Of a DNA stretch of 64,000 bases, positions 48,450 through 57,953 are shown piece by piece. The notes beneath the pieces are model-generated. The model ran no database searches. It was not told where the DNA came from and worked only from the letters and a program-made list of their open reading frames with translations. The DNA comes from Adlercreutzia faecimuris (GTDB lineage Bacteria; Actinomycetota; Coriobacteriia; Coriobacteriales; Eggerthellaceae), in NCBI RefSeq assembly GCF_022669055.1, contig NZ_JAJMLW010000001.1, forward strand, positions 62,001 through 126,000. The letters run 5' to 3'. Numbering within the stretch: the stretch's first letter is position 1; every line of letters begins with the position of its first letter. Position numbers and translations under genes: made by a program.

Positions 48450-50537
48450 CTACTGTAGCACATTTCCCCCCGGTTTGAGCCATGCGAGCCAGGCGCGGGC
48501 GTCTTCCTCCCCCACGTCGATCAGGCGGATGGTGGTGCCGCCCACGCCCGCGGCGGTGCGGGCCGAGAGGGTGGCCGTGCGGGCCAGGCGCTGGAAGGGA
48601 TTGGTCTTGGTCGTGCCGAACTGGATCTTCTGCCGCGGGAAGCTGACCGTCTCACGCGAGATGCCGCCGTTGGACACCTGCATGAAGCGCTCGTTCACGG
48701 CGAAGCTCGACTCGCGGAACCACAGCACGGTGCCCACCGCGTCGACGACGAGCAGCACGAGCGCGAACAGGTAGCCCACGAGGCAGCCGCCGTCGAGGTA
48801 GGGCAGCGCCCAGGCCTCCTCCGGCGCCTCGGTCGCGATGAGCAGGTGCAGCCCCACCTGGCAGATGAGCACGACGACCGCCAGCCAGAAGCCCGAGCCC
48901 TGCCACAGGCAGCGGCGGATAAGGCCGCGGCGCAGGGCCACGGGGGCCACGCGATGGGCGTCGGTGGGCAGGCCCGAGAACTCGGGCACCAGGCCGGTGA
49001 GGATGTCGGGCACGCGGGACGTCTTCACGAAGGGGTGGATGACCAGGACGCCCTGGTTGACCGAGTTCTGGTTGCTATCGCCCTCGGCCATGGCGTCGAT
49101 CTTGCCGAGCGACACCTCGCAGCAGCCCATGAGGCGCCGGACGAAGCCCTGCTTGATGATGACCGACTGCACGCGGTCGATGCTCACGCCCTGGAACTGG
49201 TGCTGGAGCAGGCCGCGCTCCACCTCGATGCGGTCGTCGCGCCGGCGGGCGTGGAAGCCGCCGTAGGACAGGCACGAGCCGAGAGCCGACAGCAGCCACA
49301 GGACGAGCGAGCCGCCGATGAACGCGGCGAAGATCACCGCCGCCAGGCCGCCGGCCGCCGGACCCGACGCCGCGGACACCACGGCGTCCACCGCCGCGTC
49401 GCCCGAGCCGGGGATGAGGTCGAACAGCACGTCGGCGAACTGCCCGACGGCGCCCATGATGGCCACGATGACCACCACGAAGGCCGTGTTGTTGGAGAAG
49501 CCGGTGAGCAGCAGCTCCTTGTTGGTGAGGCCGTACTCGTAGGTGACGCGGCCGGTGTCGACGGCGGTGCCAGCGAACAGGCCTCCCACGTCGTCCCACA
49601 CGCCGGCCGGCATGTCGAGCACGTTGCCGGGCTGGGCGCCGGGGGCCTGGGGCGCGGCGGCCGCGGCGGGGTAGGCGCCAGCGGCGGCCGGGTAGGCGGG
49701 CTGGGCGCCGGGCGCGGCGGGCGCGCCGGGCACCGGGCGCGCGACGGGCATGGCGGCCGCGACGGCCTGAGCCGGGAAGGCGGCCGGGTCGCCCCCGGCG
49801 GCGAGCCACTGCTTACGGGCGAACAGCCCCGCGCGCAGGACCTCGGCCTGCTGCTTGGCCAGGTAGGGCACGATGACGGCCTTGTTGTTGGCGCCGCCGG
49901 CCGTGTCGATGGACACGGTGCACACGCCGAAGACGCGCTGGAGCAGCGTCGCCTTCTGGTCGACCGACTGGATGCGCTGGTAGGGCACGTGGACGCGCTT
50001 CTTCGAGATCACGCCGCTGTAGAGGTTGAACTCCTCGGGGCCCAGCTGGTACCACAGGTTGCGGTACGCGAGCCAGTGGATGAGGAAGATGACGGCCATG
50101 ACCGCCACGAAGCCGCCCGCGGCCACGGCGATGGCCACGAAGACGCCGAACCCGAAGTCCACGCCGGCGGTCGCGCGCTGGATGCCGGAGATGAGGCTGG
50201 CGATGGACGAGAACGCCGAGACGGCTATCGCGAACAGCACGGCCACGCCCGCGCGCAGGCCGCCCAGCCAGATGTAGCTGTGGTGCACGTGCTGCCGCGG
50301 CTCCTCGCCGGCGGGCGCGGGGGCCGGCTGCGCGAGCGCGGGCGGCTGCACGGGCGCGGGCGCGGCGGTCGGAGCAGCGGCGGACCGCACGGACGCGGCG
50401 GGCGCGGCCACCGGAGCGGGCGCGGGCGCGGCGGTCGGAGCAGCGGCAGACCGCACAGGCGCAGGCTGCACGGGCGCGGCCGGCGGCTCGGCGGCGGAGC
50501 CCCCGAAGGCGCGCTTGGAGTTGTTCTCCGCCATCAC
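48450..50537 (-). CDS. Large bacterial PH-domain (YdbT/DUF304-type) membrane protein
   Basis: 695 residues. The first 80 are Ala/Pro-rich with an internal duplication (RSAAAPTAAPAP twice). Then come several membrane helices alternating with three bPH2 domains ('GPEEFNLYSGVISKKRVHVP', 'DRIEVERGLLQHQFQGVSID', 'NERFMQVSNGGISRETVSFP'). This is the YdbT arrangement, and the small PH protein just upstream is the YdbS partner. In Bacillus this pair helps protect against some antimicrobial peptides. It overlaps the partner by four bases (ATGA). Confidence 0.88.
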   Translation of the reverse strand: MMAENNSKRAFGGSAAEPPAAPVQPAPVRSAAAPTAAPAPAPVAAPAASVRSAAAPTAAPAPVQPPALAQPAPAPAGEEPRQHVHHSYIWLGGLRAGVAVLFAIAVSAFSSIASLISGIQRATAGVDFGFGVFVAIAVAAGGFVAVMAVIFLIHWLAYRNLWYQLGPEEFNLYSGVISKKRVHVPYQRIQSVDQKATLLQRVFGVCTVSIDTAGGANNKAVIVPYLAKQQAEVLRAGLFARKQWLAAGGDPAAFPAQAVAAAMPVARPVPGAPAAPGAQPAYPAAAGAYPAAAAAPQAPGAQPGNVLDMPAGVWDDVGGLFAGTAVDTGRVTYEYGLTNKELLLTGFSNNTAFVVVIVAIMGAVGQFADVLFDLIPGSGDAAVDAVVSAASGPAAGGLAAVIFAAFIGGSLVLWLLSALGSCLSYGGFHARRRDDRIEVERGLLQHQFQGVSIDRVQSVIIKQGFVRRLMGCCEVSLGKIDAMAEGDSNQNSVNQGVLVIHPFVKTSRVPDILTGLVPEFSGLPTDAHRVAPVALRRGLIRRCLWQGSGFWLAVVVLICQVGLHLLIATEAPEEAWALPYLDGGCLVGYLFALVLLVVDAVGTVLWFRESSFAVNERFMQVSNGGISRETVSFPRQKIQFGTTKTNPFQRLARTATLSARTAAGVGGTTIRLIDVGEEDARAWLAWLKPGGNVLQ

Positions 50538-51022
50538 ACGTCCTCCCGGGCCAGGCGGGCCAGCTCGGCGGCGCGGTCGCGCAGCTCGTCGGCCGCGGCC
50601 ACGTCCAGGCCGGGAATCTCATGGGCGCCGGCAGCGGTGGACACGGTCACGCTCGACAGGCCGAAGGCCCGCATGATGGGGCCCTGCTTGGTGTCGGTGT
50701 TCTGCACGCGGATGAACGGGATGATGAAGCGCTTGCGCCACACGATGCCGCGCGCGATGTCGAGGTACTCGGGCGAGAGCTCGTAGCGCCAGCGCATGTA
50801 GCGGATGGGCGGCAGCACCACGACGAACAGGATGAGCAGCACCGCGAAGGCGATGGCGATGCCGGCGAGCACCATGAGCAGCCAGGGCTCGGGCTCGACG
50901 AGCGTGGCGATGCCGAAGGGAACGAAGCAGCACAGGAACACGACGGCGATCCAGATGGCGTCGTTGATGCGCCACACGTTCTTTATGCGCGGGTCCAGCT
51001 GGTTGGAGGGAAGCTCTCTCAT
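50534..51022 (-). CDS. Small bacterial PH-domain (YdbS/DUF304-type) membrane protein
   Basis: 162 residues: two membrane helices (about 25-70) then one bPH2 domain ('YELSPEYLDIARGIVWRKRF', 'FIRVQNTDTKQGPIMRAFGL'). First gene of a two-gene operon with the large PH protein. The ATG at 51022 has AGGAAAGG upstream. Its divergent neighbour is a Bce-type system, which suits a shared envelope-stress theme. Confidence 0.9.
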   Translation of the reverse strand: MRELPSNQLDPRIKNVWRINDAIWIAVVFLCCFVPFGIATLVEPEPWLLMVLAGIAIAFAVLLILFVVVLPPIRYMRWRYELSPEYLDIARGIVWRKRFIIPFIRVQNTDTKQGPIMRAFGLSSVTVSTAAGAHEIPGLDVAAADELRDRAAELARLAREDV

Positions 51023-51057
51023 CCCCGGTTCCTTTCCTCGGAAAAACTTCGGGAACC

Positions 51058-51085
51058 ATAGTAAGCGTCTTTGGCGGGCGCGCAA
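51058..51085 (-). promoter_or_regulatory. Promoter of the PH-domain operon
   Basis: Minus strand TTGCGC (51085-51080), 16-base spacer, TACTAT (51063-51058). Confidence 0.5.
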
Positions 51086-51109
51086 CCAACCTTAAAGGTT
51101 TCTTCAGGG

Positions 51110-51135
51110 CGCGGGGGCGGCCGGGCGCCCCCGCG
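51110..51135. other. GC hairpin in the divergent PH/Bce control region
   Basis: CGCGGGGGCG (51110-51119) with its complement at 51126-51135. The palindrome AACCTTAAAGGTT lies just left of it (51088-51100). Role unknown. Confidence 0.4.
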
Positions 51136-51224
51136 AGCGCGCGCGACAGCCGCCGCGGACGAGCGTGTCCTCGGCGCGCTTTCGAGGGAGAGGGCGGGCC
51201 GAGGGGCGCGGGGCGGAGGCGGGG

Positions 51225-51272
51225 CTTACTTTTGCGTAAGGTTCGCGGGGACGCGGGGCGGCAGGGTACAAT
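51225..51272 (+). promoter_or_regulatory. bceR-like promoter with CTTAC-N6-GTAAG inverted repeat
   Basis: CTTAC (51225-51229) and GTAAG (51236-51240) sit about 27 bases before TACAAT (51267-51272). GTAAG half-sites recur upstream of the ABC transporter genes, so this is a likely response-regulator site. Confidence 0.5.
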
Positions 51273-51295
51273 GGGCGCGATCGGAGGGAGGGGCC

Positions 51296-51964
51296 GTGAG
51301 CCGCATCTACATCATCGAGGACGACGAGGCGCTGCGCACCGAGCTGGCGCACCTGCTGGAGCTGCAGGGGTTCTCGGTGGCGTGCTGCACCTCCTTCGGC
51401 ACCGCGGCGGCCCAGGCCCTGGCCGCAGGCCCCGACTGCGTGGTGCTCGACCTCAAGCTGCCCGGCACCGACGGCCACGGCATCTGCCGCGACATCCGCG
51501 CGAGAAGCGACGTGCCCATCATCATGCTCACCTCGTCCGAGAGCGAGTTCGACGAGGTCATGGGCATGAACCTGGGCGCCGACGACTACGTGACCAAGCC
51601 CTACTCCCCCGCCGTGCTCATCGCGCGCATCCAGTCGGTCATCCGCCGCAGCTCGGCCGGGCGCGACGAGCTGGTCATCGAGCATGGCGGCGTGCGGCTC
51701 GACGTCGGCGCCGGCGCCGTGTCCTTCGGCGGCCGCACGACCGAGCTCACGCGCAACGAGCTGCGGATCCTCCACATCCTCATGCGCAACCCCGGGATGG
51801 TCATCAGCCGCCAGGAGATCATGTGCGAGCTGTGGGAATCCGACGCCTTCATCGACGACAACACCCTCACCGTGAACGTGAACCGCCTGCGCAAGAAGCT
51901 CGGGTCGCTCGGCGTGCCCGAGGACTTCCTCGCCACCCGCCGCGGCCAGGGATACCAGGTATGA
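51296..51964 (+). CDS. BceR-like response regulator
   Basis: 222 residues: receiver domain (EDDEA, phospho-acceptor in VLDLKLPG, LGADDYVTKPY) and an OmpR-type winged helix ('ELTRNELRILHILMRNPGMV', 'TVNVNRLRKKLG'). The start is a GTG behind GGAGG. It overlaps the sensor gene (ATGA) and belongs to a Bce-type peptide-resistance module with the kinase and ABC transporter downstream. Confidence 0.93.
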   Translation: MSRIYIIEDDEALRTELAHLLELQGFSVACCTSFGTAAAQALAAGPDCVVLDLKLPGTDGHGICRDIRARSDVPIIMLTSSESEFDEVMGMNLGADDYVTKPYSPAVLIARIQSVIRRSSAGRDELVIEHGGVRLDVGAGAVSFGGRTTELTRNELRILHILMRNPGMVISRQEIMCELWESDAFIDDNTLTVNVNRLRKKLGSLGVPEDFLATRRGQGYQV

Positions 51965-53088
51965 GCGACGCGCAGGACGCCCGCGGCGCCCGTCTGCCCT
52001 GGCGCCGCGCCGACGAGGACGACCTCGCGTCAGGCCCCGACCGCTTCGGCCCCGGCGCCTACCTCGTCGACCGCGCGGCGACCCTGGGCATCCTCGCGTT
52101 CTGCCTGCTGGGCACCGCCTGCATGCTGCTGCCCCTGGGCGTGAGCGTGCAGGGGACGCTGCTGGTGGTGGGGTTCATCGCCCTGTGCGCCGGCACCGCC
52201 CTCACCCTGGACTACCGCCGGCGCGCCCGGTTCTACCGCGAGGCCGCCGACCTGGTGCGCGAGCTGCGCAGCGCCGGCCACTTCCCCGCGCTCATCGCCG
52301 AGCCGCCCTTCCTGGAGGGCCGCATCGCCTACCAGGTGGCCGGGGGAATCGCGCAGCTGGCCAACGCCGAGACGGGCGACGCCCAGGCCAGCGCCCAGAA
52401 CTACCGCGAGTACGTGGAGCTGTGGATCCACGAGACGAAGACGCCCATCGCCGCAGCCAAGCTGATGCTGGCCAGCATGCACGGCGCCCAGGCCGCCAAG
52501 CTCTCGCGCGAGCTGGAGCGCATCGAGTCCCAGGTGGAGCAGGCGCTCTACTACGCGCGATCCACGTCGCTGTCCAACGACTACGCCATCCGCGAGGTGT
52601 GCCTGGCCGCCGCCGTGCGCGAGGCGTGCAAGAAGAACGCGCGCTTCCTCATCGAGCGATCGGTGGCGCCCGACATCGACATCCCCGAGGCGCGCCGCGT
52701 GCTGGCCGACGAGCCGTGGCTCGTGTTCATCCTGGGCCAGGTGGTGGTGAACGCGGCGAAGTACGGCGCGTCGACCATCGCCTTCACCGCGCGGGTGGAA
52801 GAGGAGGGCACGCCGCACGAGCGCACGGTGCTGGAGGTGCGCGACGACGGCCGCGGCATCCCGGCGGCGGACGTGCCGCGCGTGTTCGAGCGGGGCTTCA
52901 CCGGCGCCAACGGGCGCGACCAGGGCTCGGCCACCGGCATGGGGCTGTACCTGGTGGCGCTCATGTGCGAGCGCATGGGGCTCGGCGTGGGCCTGGCCAG
53001 CGAGGAGGGCACCGGCACCCGCGTGCTGCTGTCGTTCCCCCACGACCGCCGCCGGGCGATGACGCCCCCCCCCCCCGTCCGCCGTTGA
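51961..53088 (+). CDS. BceS-like intramembrane-sensing histidine kinase
   Basis: 375 residues with two close membrane helices (about 43-62 and 66-80) and almost no extracellular loop, the mark of BceS-type kinases that sense through their ABC transporter. The phospho-accepting His157 lies in WIHETKTPIAAAKL, close to the BceS WVHxxKTPI motif; ATPase boxes 'GQVVVNAAKYGA', 'DDGRGIPAADVPRVFERGF' and 'GMGLYLVALMCERMG' follow. It overlaps the regulator gene by four bases. Confidence 0.93.
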   Translation: MSDAQDARGARLPWRRADEDDLASGPDRFGPGAYLVDRAATLGILAFCLLGTACMLLPLGVSVQGTLLVVGFIALCAGTALTLDYRRRARFYREAADLVRELRSAGHFPALIAEPPFLEGRIAYQVAGGIAQLANAETGDAQASAQNYREYVELWIHETKTPIAAAKLMLASMHGAQAAKLSRELERIESQVEQALYYARSTSLSNDYAIREVCLAAAVREACKKNARFLIERSVAPDIDIPEARRVLADEPWLVFILGQVVVNAAKYGASTIAFTARVEEEGTPHERTVLEVRDDGRGIPAADVPRVFERGFTGANGRDQGSATGMGLYLVALMCERMGLGVGLASEEGTGTRVLLSFPHDRRRAMTPPPPVRR

Positions 53089-53144
53089 CGCGATGACCAG
53101 CCCCGATGCCGGCGACGCGGCGCGCACGGCCAACCTGACAAAGT

Positions 53145-53199
53145 CGTAAGCCAGGCGTAAGCGGCTTCGATGGCAAGCGCAACCGACGCCCCGTAGCAT
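53145..53199 (+). promoter_or_regulatory. Promoter of the Bce-type ABC transporter with CGTAAG repeats
   Basis: Two CGTAAG direct repeats 11 bp apart (53145-53150, 53156-53161) lie upstream of TGGCAA (53171-53176), a 17-base spacer and TAGCAT (53194-53199). One-turn spacing suits an OmpR-family regulator. Another CGTAAG is at about 53204. Confidence 0.55.
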
Positions 53200-53241
53200 G
53201 GGATCGTAAGCTTCGCAGCCACGAACACAGCAGGAGGAACC

Positions 53242-54078
53242 ATGACCGAAGTCTACGCGACCCCCACGCCCGGCGTGTACGCCGGCGCCGTGCCCTACGG
53301 GGCCCATGCGTCCCAACCCATCCTGAGCGTCCGCCAGATCGAGAAGGTCTTCGGCAGCCGCGACTCCGTGACCCACGCCCTGGCCGGCGTCAGCTTCGAC
53401 GTGGCGGCCGGCGAGTTCGTGGGCATCATGGGGCCGTCGGGCTCGGGCAAGACGACGCTGCTCAACTGCATCTCCACCATCGACGCCGTGACCAGCGGCC
53501 ACATCCTGGTGGGCGGCCGCGACATCACGACCATGTCCAAGCGCCAGCTGGCGAAGTTCCGCCGCGACGACCTGGGCTTCATCTTCCAGGACTCCAACCT
53601 GCTCGACACGCTCAACGGCTACGAGAACATCGCGCTGGCCCTCACCATCAAGCGCGAGAGCCCGGCGCGCATCCCCCAGATGGTGGAGGACATGGCGCGC
53701 ACCCTCGGCGTGGGCGACGTGCTCAAGAAGTACCCCTACCAGATGTCCGGCGGCCAGAAGCAGCGCGTGGCGGCGGCCCGCGCCATGGTGAGCGACCCCA
53801 AGCTCATCCTGGCCGACGAGCCCACCGGCGCGCTCGACTCGCGCAGCGCCGCCGTCATGCTGGAGATGCTGGAGATGATGAACCACCAGCTCGGCGCCAC
53901 CATCATGATGGTCACCCACGACGCCTTCGCCGCCTCGTTCACCAACCGCGTGCTGTTCATCAAGGACGGCTCGGTGTTCAACGAGCTGCGCCGCGGCGAC
54001 GCCTCCCGCGACGAGTTCTTCGCGCGCATCATGGAAGTGGTGTCGTTCCTGGGAGGCGAGGCCGGCCATGTTGCTTAA
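53242..54078 (+). CDS. BceA-like ABC transporter ATP-binding protein
   Basis: 278 residues: Walker A GPSGSGKTT, signature MSGGQKQRVAAARA, Walker B LILADEPTGALDSR and the H-loop VTHDAFAAS, of the MacB/BceA type. Thirty extra N-terminal residues precede the core. With the FtsX-like permease it removes or senses cell-wall-active peptides. GGAGG precedes the ATG; the end overlaps the permease start by 11 bases. Confidence 0.95.
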   Translation: MTEVYATPTPGVYAGAVPYGAHASQPILSVRQIEKVFGSRDSVTHALAGVSFDVAAGEFVGIMGPSGSGKTTLLNCISTIDAVTSGHILVGGRDITTMSKRQLAKFRRDDLGFIFQDSNLLDTLNGYENIALALTIKRESPARIPQMVEDMARTLGVGDVLKKYPYQMSGGQKQRVAAARAMVSDPKLILADEPTGALDSRSAAVMLEMLEMMNHQLGATIMMVTHDAFAASFTNRVLFIKDGSVFNELRRGDASRDEFFARIMEVVSFLGGEAGHVA

Positions 54079-56278
54079 GCTCGCCCTGCGCAACATCCGC
54101 CGATCCGTCCGCGACTACGCCGTCTACTTCATCACGCTGCTCTTCGGCGTGGCGGTGTTCTACGCGTTCAACTCCATCGGCAGCCAGCAGATCCTCTTCG
54201 ACATGGAGGCCACGGCGTCCGCGAGCGTGTTCTCCACCACCGTGTACATGCTTGGCATGTTCTCAGTGGTGGTGGCCTGCGTGCTGGGCTTCCTCATCCT
54301 GTACGCGAACCAGTTCCTCATCCGGCGCCGCAAGCGCGAGTTCGGCACCTACCTGGTGCTGGGCATGACGCCGGGCCACGTGTCGCGCATCGTGCTGTAC
54401 GAGACGGTGATCGTGGGCCTGGTGTCCCTGGCCGTGGGCCTCATCTGCGGCGTGATGCTATCCCAAGCGCTGTCCTTCGTGACGGCCAGCCTGTTCGGCG
54501 CCACCATGACCAACTACCAGTTCGTGTTCTCATCGGATGCCTTCCTCGTCACGCTGGGGTGCTTCGCGGGCATCTACCTGGTGGTATCGGTGTTCAACAC
54601 GCTCACCGTCAGCCGCTGCAAGCTCATCGACCTCATCCGCGCCGACGTGAAGAACGAGCGCGCCGGCGTGCGCAACCCCTGGGTGTGCCTGGTGGTGTTC
54701 ATCGCGTCCATCGCCGTGCTGGCCTACGCCTACGAGCAGCTCATCGAGAACGGGCTGGTGATGCTCGACGCGCCGGAGTTCGCCCGCGCCACCGTCGGCA
54801 TGCTGGTGGGCACGCTCATGTTCTTCTGGTCGCTGGCCGGGTTCGCCATCGCCGTGCTCACGCGGCTGCGCGGGGTGTACCTGCGCAAGCTGAACCTGTT
54901 CACCGTGCGCCAGATAGCCAGCAAGGTGAACACGGCGTTCCTGTCGCTGTGGGCCGTGTGCGTGCTGCTGTTCTTCTCCATCACCGTGTTTTCCTCCGGC
55001 ATGGGCCTGGTGGAGGTGTTCGTGGGAGGCGTGGAGAAGGCGAACCCGTATTCCGCCACCCTGACCGCCGGCGTGTGGTACGGCCCCGACGGCACCGCGT
55101 CCTCGTCGGGCGGCCCGCGCGACCGCGCCGCCGAGATGGCGGCCGAGGCGCCCGAGCGGTTCGCCGCCGCCGAGTCCCACGGCTGGTCCATGGCCGCCGC
55201 GCTGCAGGAGGCCGCGCCCGAGCAGTGGGCCGAGACGGTCGGCGCCTGGGCCCAGGTGAGCATCTTCTCCGACCCCGACTCCACCTACGCGCCGCTCATC
55301 GACGCCGCGCAGGCCGTGGCCAGCGCCGACGCGATGCGCCTGGACGACCTCGGTCGCGTACGCGACACCAACCTGAGCCTGGTGGCGCTTTCCGACTTCA
55401 ACGCCGCCCGCGCCCTGCAGGGCCAGGATCCGGTGGAGCTGGCCCCGGGAACCTGCCGCCTGACAAGCAACATGGACATGCTGCGCCCCCTGGCTGAGGC
55501 CGTGGCGAAGAGCGAGCCCGTCGTGGCCGTAGCGGGTGAGAATCTCTCCCTCACCGGCCCCGTCATCGGCGATACCCAGCTGGAGGACAACACCATGGCG
55601 GCCACGGCCCTCGTCCTCGTCGTGCCCGACGAGACGATCGCCGACCTGCGCGCCGAGGGCTGCATCCCCGACACGCAGATGCTCGACATCCAGTACGCCG
55701 ACAACGGCAGGTCCGCGGCCGAGAACGACGCGGCCCTGCAGGCGATCGTAGCCGCGCTGCAGCCGCGTGACATGGGCGGCTTCGATAAGGGCACCGTCGG
55801 GGCGCGCGACTCCTACGCGAGCCTGCTGTGGCCGGTCACGCGCATCGTCACCGCCCACGAGATGATCGCCCAATCCGCCGGCCTGAAGCTGATGATCACG
55901 TACCTGGCGCTCTACATCGGCTTCGTGTTCCTGGTGTCCACGGCCGCCATCCTGGCCATCCAGCAGCTGTCCCAGGCATCCGACTCGGCCCCGCGCTACC
56001 GCACCCTGTGGAAGCTCGGCTGCGACCAGGGGATGATCTACCGCTCGCTCCTGGCCCAGGTGATGGTGTACTTCCTGCTACCGCTGGGGCTGGCGGTGTG
56101 CCATTCGGTGTGCGCCGTGGGAGTGCTCTCCGACTCGCTGCTGAGCGCCATCGGCTCGAGCTCGTTCGCGCCCATCATGATGGCCGGCGCGCTGGTGCTG
56201 GTGATCTACGGCGGGTACATGCTGGTGACCTACCTGGCGAGCCGCTCCCTCGTGGCGGGCGTGCTGCGCGAGGGGTAG
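54068..56278 (+). CDS. BceB-like ABC transporter permease (FtsX family)
   Basis: 736 residues with ten membrane helices in the BceB order: one helix, a FtsX block ('FGTYLVLGMTPGHVSRIVLY'), a large extracellular domain (about 330-585) and a last FtsX block ('RYRTLWKLGCDQGMIYRSLL'). The extracellular domain binds the peptide in characterised relatives and is somewhat larger here than in BceB (about 650 residues total). GGAGGC precedes the ATG inside the ATPase gene. Confidence 0.93.
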   Translation: MLLKLALRNIRRSVRDYAVYFITLLFGVAVFYAFNSIGSQQILFDMEATASASVFSTTVYMLGMFSVVVACVLGFLILYANQFLIRRRKREFGTYLVLGMTPGHVSRIVLYETVIVGLVSLAVGLICGVMLSQALSFVTASLFGATMTNYQFVFSSDAFLVTLGCFAGIYLVVSVFNTLTVSRCKLIDLIRADVKNERAGVRNPWVCLVVFIASIAVLAYAYEQLIENGLVMLDAPEFARATVGMLVGTLMFFWSLAGFAIAVLTRLRGVYLRKLNLFTVRQIASKVNTAFLSLWAVCVLLFFSITVFSSGMGLVEVFVGGVEKANPYSATLTAGVWYGPDGTASSSGGPRDRAAEMAAEAPERFAAAESHGWSMAAALQEAAPEQWAETVGAWAQVSIFSDPDSTYAPLIDAAQAVASADAMRLDDLGRVRDTNLSLVALSDFNAARALQGQDPVELAPGTCRLTSNMDMLRPLAEAVAKSEPVVAVAGENLSLTGPVIGDTQLEDNTMAATALVLVVPDETIADLRAEGCIPDTQMLDIQYADNGRSAAENDAALQAIVAALQPRDMGGFDKGTVGARDSYASLLWPVTRIVTAHEMIAQSAGLKLMITYLALYIGFVFLVSTAAILAIQQLSQASDSAPRYRTLWKLGCDQGMIYRSLLAQVMVYFLLPLGLAVCHSVCAVGVLSDSLLSAIGSSSFAPIMMAGALVLVIYGGYMLVTYLASRSLVAGVLREG

Positions 56279-56410
56279 GGCGCCGGGCGGGGCACCAGCC
56301 GCCGGGTGCCGGGCGCGAGGGCGACCGCTAGGCGCGCGAGGCGGAGCAGGGCGCCGACCGCCGGGGTGCCGGATACCCGGCGAGCCCGCCGCCCGGCGCC
56401 CCCAACGCAA

Positions 56411-56444
56411 GGAGGGCCCGCGGCTCGAGTGCCGCGGGCCCTCC
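56411..56444. terminator. Bidirectional terminator after the Bce-type module
   Basis: A 14-bp stem GGAGGGCCCGCGGC with its complement around a TCGA-containing loop, between convergent genes. Upstream, 56280-56400 is GC-rich degenerate repeat DNA with no gene. Confidence 0.8.
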
Positions 56445-56466
56445 CCTTCTCGCTGCGACGGGGCGG

Positions 56467-57819
56467 CTAGACCAGCCCGAAGAGGTAGTCCATCTCCTGG
56501 GTCCAGTCGTCCTCGTTGAGCATCCAGGTGCCGTTCTCCAGGGTGCAGTTGATGGTGGCGTAGTCGTCCTGCGTCTCGGTGGTCTCCTCGACCGCGGCCA
56601 TCAGCAGCTCGCCGAGCTTCTGGTTCACCTGCTCCTCGGTCATGCCGTTGGCGGCGCCGCTGGCGTCGTATTCGTCCACCTTCTCGTTGAACAGGTCGAG
56701 CACGGCGAAGATGTCGCGACAGGTCACGTCCACGCTCACCCAGCCGGTGCCCTGCTTGTCGTTGACGACCACCAGGTCGACCTCGTAGGTGAGGTCGTCG
56801 GTCATGAGGCGCGCGTAGTTCACGGGGTCGATGCCGCACTCCTCCATGGTGACGCCCGTGGCGTCCTCGAAGCCCTCGGCCGCGATGGAGGCGATCGACT
56901 GCATCATCTCGGCCTCGCCGCCCTCGAGGGCGTCGAACTGGGCGCTCACCAGGTCGAGGATGGTCTGCTCGTCCTCGTCGTAGACCGAGTTGGTCGAGCT
57001 GCTCGACGACCCGGAGCCGCTGGAGCTGGAGCTGCCGGAGCCGGAGCCGAGCGACGCGGAGGGCGTGCTGCCCACGTGAGGCGTGTTCTCGACCTGGTTG
57101 TAGGCCCACAGGACGGTGCCGATGGCGAACACCCACAGCAGCACCGACAGGATGATGCCGACGATGCCGCAGATGCGGCCGGCCTTGGCCTTGCCGTCGG
57201 AGCCGAACGTCTTAAGGTAGCCGCCGGCCATCACGATGGCGACGATGCCGAGCACGATGCCGACAATCGGCGCCGCGCACAGCACGATGGCCAGGATGCC
57301 GCAGATGAGCGCGCCGGTGGCCTTGCCGGACCCGGCGGCCGGGGCCTGGGCGGGCGGAACCGCGCCGTAGGGCGAGGCCGGCGGGACGGGCGCGCCGGGC
57401 TGGGCGCCGTAGGGCGCCGCCGGCTGCGCGTAGGGGCTCGCCGGCTGCTGCGGCGGGACGGCGCCGGCACCGGGCTGCTGGGCACCTGCCGCACCCACCG
57501 CGTAGGGGGCGGCAGCACCGGGCTGCTGCGGGGCCGCGGCGTCGGGCGCGGGGGCCGGCGCGTAGGACTTGGTGCCGGTCACCTTGTTGGTCATCTTGTC
57601 GTCCGCGGCGGCCGGGGCCGCGGCGGGCGCGGGCTCGACGGCCGGCTCGGACGCGGACGTCGCCACCGGCTCGGCGGGGATCACCGCCTGATCCGCGACG
57701 GGCTCGGCGGGCGTCACCGCCTGATCCGCCACAGGCTCCGTCGGCTCGACGGGCGCGCCGGACGCCTCGGGGGCCGCGTCCTGCGCGCCTCCCAGGGTAT
57801 CCCTGCTCTGATCTTCCAT
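56467..57819 (-). CDS. DUF4190-type membrane protein with Pro/Ala-rich N terminus
   Basis: 450 residues: an acidic Ala/Pro/Val-rich start with repeats (PAEPVADQAV twice), a Pro/Gln/Gly-rich stretch, two membrane helices forming a DUF4190 domain ('GALICGILAIVLCAAPIVGI', 'AGRICGIVGIILSVLLWVFA'), a Ser/Gly linker, then about 150 exported residues with 'ECGIDPVNYARLMTDDLTYE', perhaps a lipoprotein-like ligand domain. Function unknown. The ATG at 57819 is preferred: GGGAAAGG precedes it and the -10 lies 38 bases away; an ATG at 57846 would have a five-base leader. Confidence 0.75.
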   Translation of the reverse strand: MEDQSRDTLGGAQDAAPEASGAPVEPTEPVADQAVTPAEPVADQAVIPAEPVATSASEPAVEPAPAAAPAAADDKMTNKVTGTKSYAPAPAPDAAAPQQPGAAAPYAVGAAGAQQPGAGAVPPQQPASPYAQPAAPYGAQPGAPVPPASPYGAVPPAQAPAAGSGKATGALICGILAIVLCAAPIVGIVLGIVAIVMAGGYLKTFGSDGKAKAGRICGIVGIILSVLLWVFAIGTVLWAYNQVENTPHVGSTPSASLGSGSGSSSSSGSGSSSSSTNSVYDEDEQTILDLVSAQFDALEGGEAEMMQSIASIAAEGFEDATGVTMEECGIDPVNYARLMTDDLTYEVDLVVVNDKQGTGWVSVDVTCRDIFAVLDLFNEKVDEYDASGAANGMTEEQVNQKLGELLMAAVEETTETQDDYATINCTLENGTWMLNEDDWTQEMDYLFGLV

Positions 57820-57857
57820 GGGCTTGCCTTTCCCTAAATCTGCCATAGCTGGTCAGC

Positions 57858-57863
57858 ATTATA
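57858..57863 (-). promoter_or_regulatory. -10 element of the DUF4190 gene
   Basis: TATAAT on the minus strand; no clear -35. Confidence 0.5.
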
Positions 57864-57953
57864 CGCCCAACCTCGGCAAGGACAGGGCGGCCGGCCGCGG
57901 AGGTCCCTCCCCCGCGGCCGGCCGCCTCGCCTCGCTCTGTCGGGCCCGAGCGC

